Assembly: GCA_029891345.1 (NCBI GenBank)
Contig: CM056997.1
Coordinates: forward strand, 217,514,712-217,578,711
DNA from: Dryococelus australis
Taxonomy: Eukaryota; Arthropoda; Insecta; Phasmatodea; Phasmatidae
Length of the DNA: 64,000 bases
Reading direction: 5' to 3'
This document shows positions 1 to 8,700 of the stretch, piece after piece. The translations under genes and the position numbers were made by a program. The notes beneath the pieces are model-generated. The model was not told the origin of the DNA. It did not search any database and saw only the letters and a list, made by a program, of their open reading frames with translations. Numbering within the stretch: position 1 is the stretch's first letter; the number at the start of each line of letters is the position of its first letter.

Positions 1-39
1 CTTCTAAATTTTTCCTTTCATCCAATTTCCATCTTTCTG

Positions 40-235
40 CTGCTTTTTAATATAAACATATCAATGTGACCAATAAACACAGTGTATATATTTCACCACC
101 CTCAAAACTTAATCCCTGAGATTGCAATAAGATATATTTATTAGTGGTTAATGACTGTTGGGAGGGCCTTAAAAAGTGCCCACTTTAACGTGAACAGCCT
201 ATACCTCCTTACATTTGACACAAACTACACAATGT
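40..235. repeat. Dispersed repeat, copy 1
   Basis: This segment resembles 63,100-63,280 in the same orientation. Shared stretches are AATAAACACAGTG followed by ATATATTTCAC, then GGGC(C/T)T(T/C)AAAAAGTG, CACTTTA and AGCCTATA, in the same order and with similar spacing. I see no coding sequence or terminal inverted repeat. It is an anonymous interspersed repeat, noncoding as far as can be seen. Confidence 0.6.
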
Positions 236-374
236 GTTTTCATAAAACTTAGGAAAAAAATCTCAATAGTATACAGCGCACAGTTGCGCGTAATGTTCTC
301 CAATAATAGTATAACCAGCCCTGTTGAATTCTGTTATGTTATGAACGAGAGTTTAGAGGACCAGATATCCTAAA

Positions 375-800
375 CTGTGTTTCGCTGTGTAGATGCGAGA
401 TGTACCCGCTCGTTCGTGGAAAGCCGTGCTCTTTCCATTCACTCACTGAACCAAACGTGAGGGATTTGCGACCGTGCTCCGGTTGGGAGGAGAACTCGTG
501 AAGACTGGCCCCCCGAGGAGAGATTGTTCGCGATGGCTGGCGCAGAGCTCTGGCCTCGAGAAGCCATCCACTGTTCTGACTACTTCCAAATCCTCCCGAC
601 GGTGAGCGCTCAAGTCGCCATGCTCCTCCTCTCTCTCCCTACCACCACCCATGAAGCGCTGCCGCTAGGGAACAGAGACAAAGAACCTAGCGCAGTATCT
701 CACGCCTCAAGACAGGTATGGCGCCGCTCTGGCCGGGAGCAAAGTCAGCTGCCAGACAAGCCTAGCTCGCCGAGGATATCTCAATTATCAGTAACTGAAA
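375..800. other. GC-rich patch, possible old exon or repeat
   Basis: Base composition rises sharply against the AT-rich flanks. Both strands stay open for 69-105 codons here, which is expected from few stop codons and is weak evidence for coding. A donor-like GGTGAGC lies at 601-607. I recognise no protein domain. It could be a diverged exon, a promoter-proximal island or a GC-rich repeat. Confidence 0.3.
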
Positions 801-842
801 AAAAAAAAATTCCCATCATGCATACAGCAAACTACGTTTAAT

Positions 843-1690
843 GCATTAAAAAAATTTTCTCCTAAGTCCAGGAAATTCTAAAACTCTTACCCAAATTTCA
901 AAGAAATATCCCTCAAACAAGCCGATTTAAGATATTTCAAAGTAGCGCGTTTATTTAAAATATTACATTCATCAATGATCACATTCAAGACTCAAAACTA
1001 AATATTTGAAAATCCGTTTTCCATTCTTTAAATATATTGCTTGTCAGATAGCTAGCTAACACGATTCGCTAAGCATTTTTAATGTACGTATATTTTCTAA
1101 AACACGTTTTGCATGTATAATGATCTAAAAAAATATAAGTTTGGAACAAATGTTCGTATACGCGAAAAGCAAATATAATTTTTGTACAAATGTGCCCATA
1201 CAATATTAGCAGAAATGTGTATATTTTGGCGAAATATTCCTACATATCACGTTTCCATCAGAAATTAAAACAATTGAAATTCGTACCGGAGACGTAAGTA
1301 TCCACATTTCAACAAAAAACTGTATTTTAAACATTTCGAAACCAGATAGGATTTTGATAGCTATGATAAACGAACATATGTATATATAATCTAAAATACT
1401 ATTCTACGTCTACGGAACACAAATTCTGTTTCTAATAAGTTTATTTTACAATTCCTGCCATCCAAATCTATGAGAAAGGCATATACTTGGACAGACATAT
1501 TTATATTAATTAAATATCTCGTATTTAGCCTGAAATGAGTTTAAGAATACCAACTTCCGCGATATTTCAACAAAATTTCTAATTTACCCTATAATAAGCG
1601 AATGTCAGTAATATGGCCGCCATTTTGAATCCGTATACAATATAAGAAGGAATAAATTAATTTTTCTCTCTGTTTCAAGCCAGCAGTTGT
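843..1690. other. AT-rich stretch without a gene
   Basis: I see no convincing reading frame, RNA gene or repeat structure here. It is ordinary AT-rich intergenic sequence leading into the virus-like locus. Confidence 0.6.
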
Positions 1691-1700
1691 CGAAGTCAGA

Positions 1701-2280
1701 TTGTATCAGGGGTGTATCACCGGGAGGGTTACATCAAACGACAGATTTCACAGAGAGTTTTACATAAATCAACACACTTCTCCGAGCATACTACAGCCAT
1801 CTCCAGGAGGTTTACATCAATCAACAGACTTCTCTGAGGCGTTCACTAGTCTACAACTTAAACAGCAGGTAATATGCACAACGAGCACTGCTGCGATAAC
1901 TTTGACGAAGAATGTGTGACAGTGTTTAACGTCATTTTAGTGTACGGACAAAGCAAAATGCTGTTAAGTTTAGATATTGAGAAGCTCTTGCTGCTACCCA
2001 AATCCTTTATATTAACTTTTGCTGGGCACGAAATTCAACACATGTATCCATTCCTCTCAGAGGAATTAAGAGGCAATGAGGATATAGTCTTGTATTTGCC
2101 TTGTGACAAAGATTGCCTGTATGCTACACTGGATTTTTTCAATCAACCCAACACAATCTATCTGAGAAGAGATTGTGTAATGCAATATGGCAAAACGTAA
2201 TGAACCTTGCTAATCATCCCGATTTACCAAGAGACGATTCCGGTGTTGATGAAGTTGACTCGGAAGGCACAAGTAAACAT
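1701..2280 (+). pseudogene. R1 block A: unknown protein with acidic DSG tail
   Basis: An open frame of 108 codons starts at ATG 1,874. It continues, after a frame change, from an ATG at 2,200 to a stop near 2,280. The first part carries a Cys-rich start (CC..N.DEECV) and a YLPCDKDC-YATLDFF segment followed by LRRD. The second part is a short acidic tail, DDSGVDEVDSEGT. All three are matched at 40,815-41,236. The preceding 170 bases hold repeats of CTCCAGGAGG(T)TTACATCAA type that encode His/Ser-rich sequence, also echoed in R2. I do not recognise the family. No signal peptide or membrane segment is evident. The frame change makes it a pseudogene unless translation is unusual. Confidence 0.55.
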
Positions 2281-2336
2281 TTGTAAAAATTTGACTTCTT
2301 AAACTATGATGTAACAGTGATTAAAATATTCTAATC

Positions 2337-2759
2337 ATGATGTGCTATGTGGAAGGATCTGAAAACCATTACGACAAGTCTTTTATTATTAAAGAACTAG
2401 CCGTTTCATATGCAACTGATGATAATGACACAAAAGTATTAAGTTTCAAAGATCCCAAACATTAGTTTGCTTTAAATCCGGAATTGAAAATTATGTTTCG
2501 GCATCAAACTTACGAAGTACATGGTTTGAAATGGGACTCTGGTGTTATAGCTTACGAAGAACATTTCCAATACGTGAATGATGCGCTTCTCGAAGATTGG
2601 AAAAAGGAAATGTAAATTTTAAGAAGTCGGACTAATGCAGAAATTGTAAATATCAGAAGATATAATAACTGGTCAATAATTAATTCATTACTAAAACACT
2701 ATAACACTAATCATTGCGATAAAAAATGTTTTGCTCGCTATTCAAAAGCGAAACTTTAA
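2337..2759 (+). pseudogene. R1 block B: 140-codon protein with two in-frame stops
   Basis: One frame runs from ATG 2,337 to TAA 2,757-2,759 with only two internal stops, TAG at 2,463 and TAA at 2,613, so decay is modest. Features in order are IIKELAV near residue 17, an HGLKWDSG segment near residue 61, VNDALLED near residue 80, and a C-terminal CDKKCFARYSKAKL. From memory, this layout (K-E-[LV]-A, then H-G-L-x-W, then a Cys/Cys C-terminus ending K-x-L) recalls an uncharacterised protein often annotated in insect genomes beside virus-like genes. That match is tentative and no function follows from it. The R2 counterpart starts at 41,327. Confidence 0.55.
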
Positions 2760-2850
2760 GAGTGTTTTTATATCAGCATTCTACCTACGCCTAGAGATTA
2801 TAATTTAAAATTGGTTTGTTACAGGTTCATACATTCGTGAAAACTTTGAA

Positions 2851-3009
2851 ATGGAGACATTCAATCCAGAGCAGATGTACGAGAGTGTTACTCCAGGTTA
2901 CAAGAGAGTATGGTTCAAATCTCTAAAGAACAGATACTCCCATGAGATGAACAGAGATGAACATTGGAACTTTGCACGAATTTTCGCAGGAAATGAATAT
3001 ACAGAATGA
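2851..3009 (+). pseudogene. R1 block C: METFNPEQ... short frame
   Basis: A 52-codon frame runs from ATG 2,851 to TGA 3,007-3,009. It contains GYKRVWF and a later N-R-D-E-H-W-N-F run. The R2 counterpart at 41,878-42,051 begins MEKFNPARSY and carries GYWKVWF followed by C-K-G-E-E. Both read as the first of several related modules of the type G-Y-x-[KR]-V-W-F ... C-x-[GD]-[ED]-x-H-x-F. The frame is probably a truncated piece of a longer gene, because related sequence continues downstream in other frames. Confidence 0.5.
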
Positions 3010-3189
3010 GTATTGTGTTATGAACAAGATGACTGGTCGGTTTTTAACATGTGACCTGATAGTGAACTGACCTATTCATCTTGGGAACTGTGTTTTAAAA
3101 AAAAGAAGTCAGTAAATAATCAAGGAATAAATTAATTAGAGAGTTCTACAGCACTCCTACCTTGTGAACTGAAACACGTAATAACAAGC

Positions 3190-3470
3190 AACACACCATG
3201 CAAATGCAAGGAAGTAGCAGCATTAAAATGTTGCCATGTGGTATGTGGGATTATGAGGTTTGCCAGAGCAACATTTGTGTTCGTAAATTCGATTTAACCA
3301 AGGTGACATTAGGAAAATATTTAAACATTTCAAGATGATGTTTATACTTACTTGGTGGTACACTACCGACAAAATGTGCAAACTCCAGGCGATAGGAGAG
3401 TGTGGTTTCGACTTGAAGAAGAGGATCCACTACAAATTCAAATGTGTAACAGAGAAGAACATTAGTGTTT
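3190..3470 (+). pseudogene. R1 block D: second G-x-RRVWF module
   Basis: The part at 3,240-3,330 contains a KFDLTKVTLGKY segment matching KFDLMKMSLGKY in R2. The part at 3,388-3,462 encodes GDRRVWF followed by PLQIQMC and EEH. At the DNA level TCCACTACAAATT(C/G)AAATG is shared with 42,529-42,547, one of the best-conserved stretches between the loci. The frame is broken by stops on both sides. No known domain is recognised. Confidence 0.5.
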
Positions 3471-3509
3471 ATCGTTAATTAGTCTGACATATACTTTAAA
3501 AGTTTTCGA

Positions 3510-3660
3510 TTGTTTGGTACGAAGATCTTGTCCTTTGTATAATATACGACCTGACAGTACACTACCTTGCAGTGAGAGTCAGCTAGCATTTGGAGCTTTA
3601 TCTAAATTCGTAATGAAATGCATGTCATGCCAGAAAATTTAATACATCATGCAGAAAGAA
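3510..3660 (+). pseudogene. R1 block D2: CP..N..PDS.LPC segment
   Basis: This stretch encodes a CPLYNIRPDSTLPC run, then F-G-A-L-S-K-F-V and a K-C-M-S-C pair. R2 at 42,620-42,800 keeps the same plan (CPLNNLCPGSKFPC, F-E-S-L-A-K-Y-I, K-C-T-S-C). The paired cysteines would suit a metal site or disulfides, but nothing in the sequence decides which. Stops interrupt the frame in R1. Confidence 0.45.
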
Positions 3661-3950
3661 TGTTTCTGTTCTATTCCTACAATGTGGAGCGAACAATGAG
3701 ACAAGTAACATCTTATGCATATAGGTAACCAGGAATTAAAGTATCCCTATGATATGTGACAATGCAATGTTTTTCAAAGTAAGAACATTTAATATGCCAG
3801 ACTATATAAAGGATATCATTTAATATTAAATTTTCAGTCATGGTTATTATATTTGAGTCTACTGTTACATACGAGGTCCTGCAAATACCTTAAGACGGTA
3901 TTTTACAAGTTCAAGTGTGTTATAATATCGAATATTGGTGCTACACTTTT

Positions 3951-4033
3951 GATTCCAGTCTCGGCATCCGCTTTGGTGAAGGCTTAGCATGCAACGATTG
4001 TGCTGTGAGGTATCTCCACCCCGACAGTGAACT
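3951..4033 (+). pseudogene. R1 block E: FGEG.ACNDCAVRYL segment
   Basis: One frame here reads RFGEGLACNDCAVRYL followed by P-D-S-E-L. R2 at 43,087-43,170 reads the same pattern with few changes. The [P]-[DN]-S-E-L ending repeats the PDSxLPC of the preceding block, so the region looks like diverged copies of one domain. Stops flank the segment. Family unknown. Confidence 0.5.
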
Positions 4034-4039
4034 ACTACA

Positions 4040-4257
4040 TTGGAAGACCTAATGTTAGCAAACCTTACCAAAGAGTTGGAAGAAGAGAGCGGCAACAGGG
4101 TAATAGCCTATCAACTCACCAGACCTCATCAGGGAACCACAATCCATTGGAAGGAAATGTGTGATGGAGACATTCACAACTTTATTTTCGAGCAAGGTGG
4201 TTTAGCTTTTCCATCAATATGTAATATCTATGCTTGTGAAGTGGCAAATTCAGAATA
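4040..4257 (+). pseudogene. R1 block F: 72-codon frame with WKEMCDGDIHNF
   Basis: An open frame of 72 codons starts at ATG 4,040. Its N-terminus is acidic and helical-looking, followed by T-R-P-H-Q-G-T-T-I, WKEMCDGDIHNFIF and a C-terminal I-C-N-I-Y-A-C-E-V. The R2 version (43,190-43,390) preserves almost all of these positions but carries a stop after IFEQ. The C-D-G-D-I-H-N-F core resembles C-N-R-E-E-H in block D, again suggesting repeated modules. No homologue is recognised. Confidence 0.5.
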
Positions 4258-4566
4258 ATGTTCTCTCCTATTTGTAAGTATGCATTTATTCAAAATGGCT
4301 TATATTCTGTGAATTATAGCATAGCATATTCACATGTTGTTGTTAATAAAATGTGTGAGTCAGATATTCATTTCGAATGTTCATATTGGCCTAGATCTTT
4401 GAGAACATGTGATAAACCAAGTAGTTTTGATTCCTGTTTGACTAACTGTAACAGTTTGAATTGTCTTGTAAATCAGAGCAGACCATACAGACTAGAGAAA
4501 AATCTAACTTTAAAACTAAGGGCGAGCATGTGGCAACAACATTTTGCTAGGAAGAACAGAATATGA
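4258..4566 (+). pseudogene. R1 block G: 102-codon Cys-rich frame
   Basis: A 102-codon open frame abuts block F. It holds KMCESDIHFECSYW near residue 34 and then a Cys-rich run (C-D-K, D-S-C, T-N-C, L-N-C, spaced 6-9 residues). The first part again follows the C-x-[GS]-D-I-H-[NF] pattern. The R2 counterpart at 43,480-43,670 keeps MCESDI and is otherwise decayed. It may be the cysteine-rich end of the same modular protein. Function unknown. Confidence 0.45.
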
Positions 4567-4599
4567 AATATCTGATCTCTAAAACAGATAATGTTTGCC

Positions 4600-4735
4600 A
4601 TTTCAATATTTTGAAGAATGTGACAATGATATTCATATGTTTGTACACGATAACGAAGAGTTTGGTTGCTTATTATATACTGGGTGTGTTTCTTCGATGT
4701 GTTATGTTCACAGAGCAATGAAATTTAAAAAAATA
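4600..4735 (+). pseudogene. R1 block H: ECDNDIHMFVHD segment
   Basis: This is a short decayed segment with E-C-D-N-D-I-H-M-F-V-H-D, a further copy of the C-x-x-D-I-H-x-F pattern. R2 at 43,680-43,800 has an equivalent with the Cys and His lost. It is too short to be a gene by itself. Confidence 0.4.
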
Positions 4736-5059
4736 TAATTTAACCATCAAACAAGTTTTAACTTACAAAGATAGAGGTGATTTACAATTTGTTCCCCGTG
4801 GAGGATTGGTTTGCATACAAGTTACATGGCATTATTTCATCCAGTAAATCATTACATTAGCATGAAACCAGGCAAGTCTAAAGTATTGTGTATGTAATGG
4901 TGTAGCGGGATTCTCTGTGAATTTACTGAGTCTTGCGATGGAATATTCAATTTTAAGGTTATTAATTTCCCACTGGGGGACGAAAAAAGCCATAAATGCC
5001 AGTGATGCAAACAAATATCATGTTTTTTATATGGCTGCAACAACACTACTGCCATCGAG

Positions 5060-5215
5060 TATTTACATTCTTATGAATGTAAAGAAGTTTCTATTCAAAC
5101 AGATCGGATAACGCCAGGGCATAAGAAGCGCCTCCTCCTTGAAAGAGGACTTCAAGAAGGGGATCTGGAACCAATTTTATGAAAATATGTGAAAACATTG
5201 TTTAATGAAGTTGCA
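5060..5215 (+). pseudogene. R1 block I: basic GHKKRLLLER tail
   Basis: This segment encodes SIQTDRITPGHKKRLLLER followed by G-L-Q-E-G-D. R2 at 44,255-44,400 keeps C-I-Q-T-E-R, then a diverged tail ending near V-A-N-R. The G-H-x-x-R-L-L ending vaguely recalls the last helix of a SAM domain, but the evidence is too short to assert it. It marks the right end of the homology between the two loci. Confidence 0.4.
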
Positions 5216-5639
5216 AATAGCTTATAACTTGTGTTAAAATATTCTTAATTTTTTTAACACCTCATGATGTAATATTTGTGCTTTTTGAAACACCTTGGGT
5301 GAGTTTTGACCTTTCTGTGCGGGTTTTACCATTCTCATTCTAGAATATAGATTCAGCTATAGGTACACTCAGGGAGGTAGTCATGGCCTTAAACTGTTGG
5401 CCATGGCTGTCCAATCCCTCTCGCTGAGAATGCATGCCACCTTGCATAATTTCCCTTCCATTTAGGTGTAAGGGGCCGAGTCCTGAGATGAAATTAGCTC
5501 CTACCTTACCGTGGGTGCGCACTTAGTACTTAGCAATGGGGTTGGTTTAGACAAAAATGATAAAAAACTGAAGTCAATCGTTATCCATATTTTGGAGATA
5601 AATTTTTATACCCAGTTTAACTACCAAGCTACAAACGGA

Positions 5640-6450
5640 ATAAATTACATTAAATTGATAAAAATGTACATACAAAGTTTGTGAATTAACATGAAGTAAT
5701 TGTAAACGAACATATGCTGATGGTAAAATTGCTTAGTAAAACCGTGAAAATGTAATATATATATAATTAAAATTACAGTGAATCAACGATTTTAATTTCT
5801 TGTTAGTGAAAAAATACACGCACAAAGTGGTGAAAATATAATTGCGATGATTGTGTAAATTTACAGTATGTGGCAGAAAATCTATACTTTACATAGTCAA
5901 ATTACATGCACGCAGTGCATGTTATTTAACATCACAATGTGTAAAAATTACAGTCTGGTATGGAAACATTACACTAAAATGCACATGTAATTGGGTATGA
6001 TGAACATTAAAGAGTAACAGACTGGTGTAGTAAAATTACCATAAAAATTATTGTGCTAATTTACAATGTGTGGTAGAATACGAGTAAAAAGTATATTAAA
6101 ATAACAAGTGCAGTGTATATGTGTTATAATGTCATTATTAGTAAAAGAAACTGACAGGTATGATAAAATTATACCAACAAAGTTTGTGTAAATTTAGATT
6201 ATGTGGGTTGATATTGGTAGCAAAAAAATTTAAATGACACGTACAGAGTACTTGTGATTGAGCATAATGATTAGTAAAAAGAATAACAAGTATAGTAAAA
6301 TTACACTGGCATTGTATTTGTAAATATGCATGGCATACACAGTAAAAGTACATGTACACATGTACATGTAAAAATACACGAACATGAGTGGACATTGTGT
6401 TACCACATACATTCGTGTAAAATTACACAATTTATTTACAGTGTAGTCCT
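5640..6450. repeat. AT-rich segment with recurring GTGTAAATTTACA-type motifs
   Basis: Related phrases recur on the plus strand: GTGTAAATTTACAGTATGTGG near 5,858, GTGCTAATTTACAATGTGTGG near 6,055 and GTGTAAATTTAGATTATGTGG near 6,187, plus many GTAAAATTACA variants. Spacing is irregular (80-130 bases), as in an old tandem array. Small palindromes such as TACATGTACACATGTACATG near 6,350 are also present. No coding signal. Confidence 0.4.
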
Positions 6451-6750
6451 AATTCATCACTTACAACAGTATACCAAACATTGATATTCACAACCAATTG
6501 GCGGAAAACCCTTTAAGATATTGATACTGGTGGAATATTATGAATTTGAAATGTTAGAATCATTAATTAAACATCATTACCTGAGTATGTGGAGATTATG
6601 TGGTGATCTAAATATGATAACTAATTGTGGTGTACAGTAATGTTGATATCGATTTTACGGAAAACAATTCAACTGCAAATATGTTAGGTTACAAACAGAT
6701 AGTGTATCCAGCTAATCAATTACACAAGTCACAAAAAACAGGTTAATATT
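6447..6750 (+). pseudogene. Minor-capsid-like gene fragment, copy a
   Basis: This is a degenerate partial copy of the sequence that follows at 6,800-7,170. Shared DNA phrases include ATACCAAACA, the ATTGATAC...GTGG...TATGAATTTGAA region, and GCAAATATGTTAGGTTACAAACA. The coding frame is destroyed. It arose by local tandem duplication of the adjacent gene or as a second gene copy in the ancestral element. Confidence 0.5.
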
Positions 6751-6794
6751 TAATTAAATTGATATTAAATGGGAACTCATCACGATTGTGTTCG

Positions 6795-7430
6795 GTATAA
6801 TTCTCAGCCTTGGAGTTAAATGGACAGTTGCAAATAAGCCTAATCGAATTCATCTCTTATAACAGCATACCAAACAATGATGTACACAACCAACTATTTA
6901 TGGTCAACAATGGTGAAAAAACCTATAAGATATTGATACCAGTGGGATCTTACGAATTCGAATACTTAGAAACATTGATTGAAGCATCATTACCTGATGA
7001 TATGCGTTTCCTATTACATGGAGATCCAAATATGTGAACTAGTGTGATGCACAGTAATGTCGATATCAATTTCATGGAAAACATTTCAATTGCAAATATG
7101 TTAGGTTACAAACATAGAGTGTATCCCGCTAATCATTTACACAAGTAATCAGAACAGGTTAATATTTTATTGATAATGTATGTCATATTACTGTTAAAAT
7201 TGTAGGCAATTCATATTTGATTGGAATACCAAAAATATCAATATGTGAATTAATATGTGTGGTGGTTCCATTATACAAAATAATTTAAAAGCCGAATTCT
7301 TTGATCTTTATTCCAGTAATGGTTAATCATGTTGATGAAACAGTTGTTACAATTGTGGATCATGCCAGTAAACTTATTTATTGTAGAAATTAAGAAATTA
7401 CCATTTGCATTCAAAGAAATACATATAACC
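6795..7430 (+). pseudogene. Minor-capsid-like gene fragment, copy b
   Basis: An open frame of 75 codons (6,810-7,037) has SYNSIPNN near its start and IPVGSYEFEYLE at about residues 44-55. A stop follows, then the frame resumes with N-V-D-I-N-F, S-I-A-N-M-L-G-Y and P-A-N-H-L-H. Further on, near 7,320-7,400, lies V-N-H-V-D-E-T-V-V-T-I-V-D followed by a C-terminal E-I-T-I run. That order (SIPN, G-x-Y-E-[FL], S-I-x-x-[LM]-L-G-[FY], then a terminal VDxxVxIVD) is what I recall from insect proteins encoded next to double-jelly-roll capsid genes. The capsid role is inferred from the neighbour and not proven. Stops show it is dead. Confidence 0.55.
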
Positions 7431-7667
7431 ACTCACATACCACACACATGGCAATCATAATGGGTATTGTGTATTATAGTGGATATGGATGTAAAGTAGG
7501 TGGTTATTAAAAAAAAAACTATTTTTCTAAGGAAGGTACTTCAAAGAAAATAACTATAAAATTATGTAAATGCAACCATAAAATGCTCACTTCAAATAAG
7601 ATACACGTTAATTTAATACAGGGCAACCAATTGTTTTTAAAGGAATTAGAATATACAGTCAATAGAA

Positions 7668-8300
7668 ATGGAAGACATACATAATGCTGAAAAACATATG
7701 TATGAACCAATTGCATCAGGTCTGTACACATTTCCCATGGAAATCAGGATTTCTATACAAAATAACAACATTCATACGCTACCATGGAAATCCAGTTTAA
7801 GGTTTAGAGACACCATTAATAAAAATGTCGATGCAACTAATCCAGTAACTACAGGAATAGTGAGAAACAGAATAATTCATTTAGTCGACAGAATTTCATA
7901 TCTGCTCAATGGTGTTGAAATCGACCAAACACAAGATGTTGCAATTACTTCCACGATAAAGAACCATCTCTCCCAAACTGTAAACAATCTTTATGCAGAG
8001 CTTATGTCTGGGTGGAACAATACTAATGATTACACTCTACAAATAAACCCAGGTGAAAAAATACAAAGTTGTAATTCCGTTAAGTATGGTACTTGGATTC
8101 TCTGAAGACTATAAACCTGATATATTAAATTCTAAAAAAGAATTAGTTATTCTATTCGGCAACACACATTTGAATTCTAAACTAATAAAGTTTTAAAGTA
8201 TATCGAAAAAGGGAAGAATCAAGAGACATTGTATTCAGATCATGGAGGTTGAAGACATTTCCAACACTATCAACTTCACAAAAAGTTGTGTGGATTTTGA
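7668..8300 (+). pseudogene. Double-jelly-roll capsid-like protein remnant
   Basis: A 145-codon open frame starts at ATG 7,668. Key positions are LRFRDTINKN (44-53), YLLNGVEID (78-86) and TSTIKNHLS (94-102). The L-N-G-V-E-I-[DE] plus T-S-T-[IL]-K pair is the hallmark I know from the double jelly roll-like proteins widespread in insect genomes and related to Polinton/adintovirus-type major capsids. Near 8,065 the homologous reading moves to another frame, with L-G-F-S-E-D-Y at about 8,095. Family members run several hundred residues, so this copy is truncated as well as frameshifted. It follows the minor-capsid-like fragment in the same orientation, as expected of a virion gene block. Confidence 0.7.
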
Positions 8301-8700
8301 AATCTAGTTTTTCATTCGAAAAACCAAGATATATTGTCATATGTTTTCAAACAAACTGACAAAACAATTTAATACACTCATTCCGGTAAATATGCAAGCT
8401 TATGCATTGCTCATCCATTATAGATTGGCCAGCTATAAGGTAAGAGATAAGTTGGCGAAGATAATAGCTTGAGTCAGTAAATGACGAACCATGGTTTTCA
8501 CGAGATGTTCTGCAATGTACAAGGTTTTCAATCTCCAAATGAGTTTATCATTTAAGAAATGGCTAGTACTGATATGGGAGAACACACAATGTTCTTCAGT
8601 TTTAAACTACAAATTGATTGGAAATGTATTAGTCCCAAATACCAGAAGACCAATCTAGGTTACCAAAAATCAACATGGTTTAACATGGGAGAGTGGATGT
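8300..8700 (+). pseudogene. Possible C-terminal remains of the capsid-like gene
   Basis: Scattered plus-strand segments here read F-E-K-P-R-Y-I-V near 8,317-8,345 and, later, M-Q-A-Y-A-L-L near 8,390. Several stops interrupt them. The F-E-K-P-R-[YF] phrase fits the C-terminal half of the same capsid-like family as I recall it. The end of homology cannot be set by eye. Confidence 0.4.

Larger units (their letters stand above)
1690..5215 (+). other. Decayed virus-like locus R1 (paralogue of 40,670-44,400)
   Basis: The locus holds a series of short plus-strand coding blocks, all interrupted by stops or frameshifts. Each has a counterpart in the same order at 40.67-44.4 kb. Similarity is strongest inside coding blocks and weak between them, which suggests the blocks were once genes under selection. 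I cannot place the whole unit in a known family. The capsid-like remnants at 6.4-8.7 kb and one block (2,337-2,759) resembling a small protein common in insect genomes suggest an endogenised DNA virus or virus-like transposon. The blocks are annotated separately below. Confidence 0.65.

Noticed and set aside
5075..5150. SAM domain from the GHKKRLLLER segment
   Set aside because: Only one short helix-like stretch is visible; the rest of a SAM fold is not legible in any frame.
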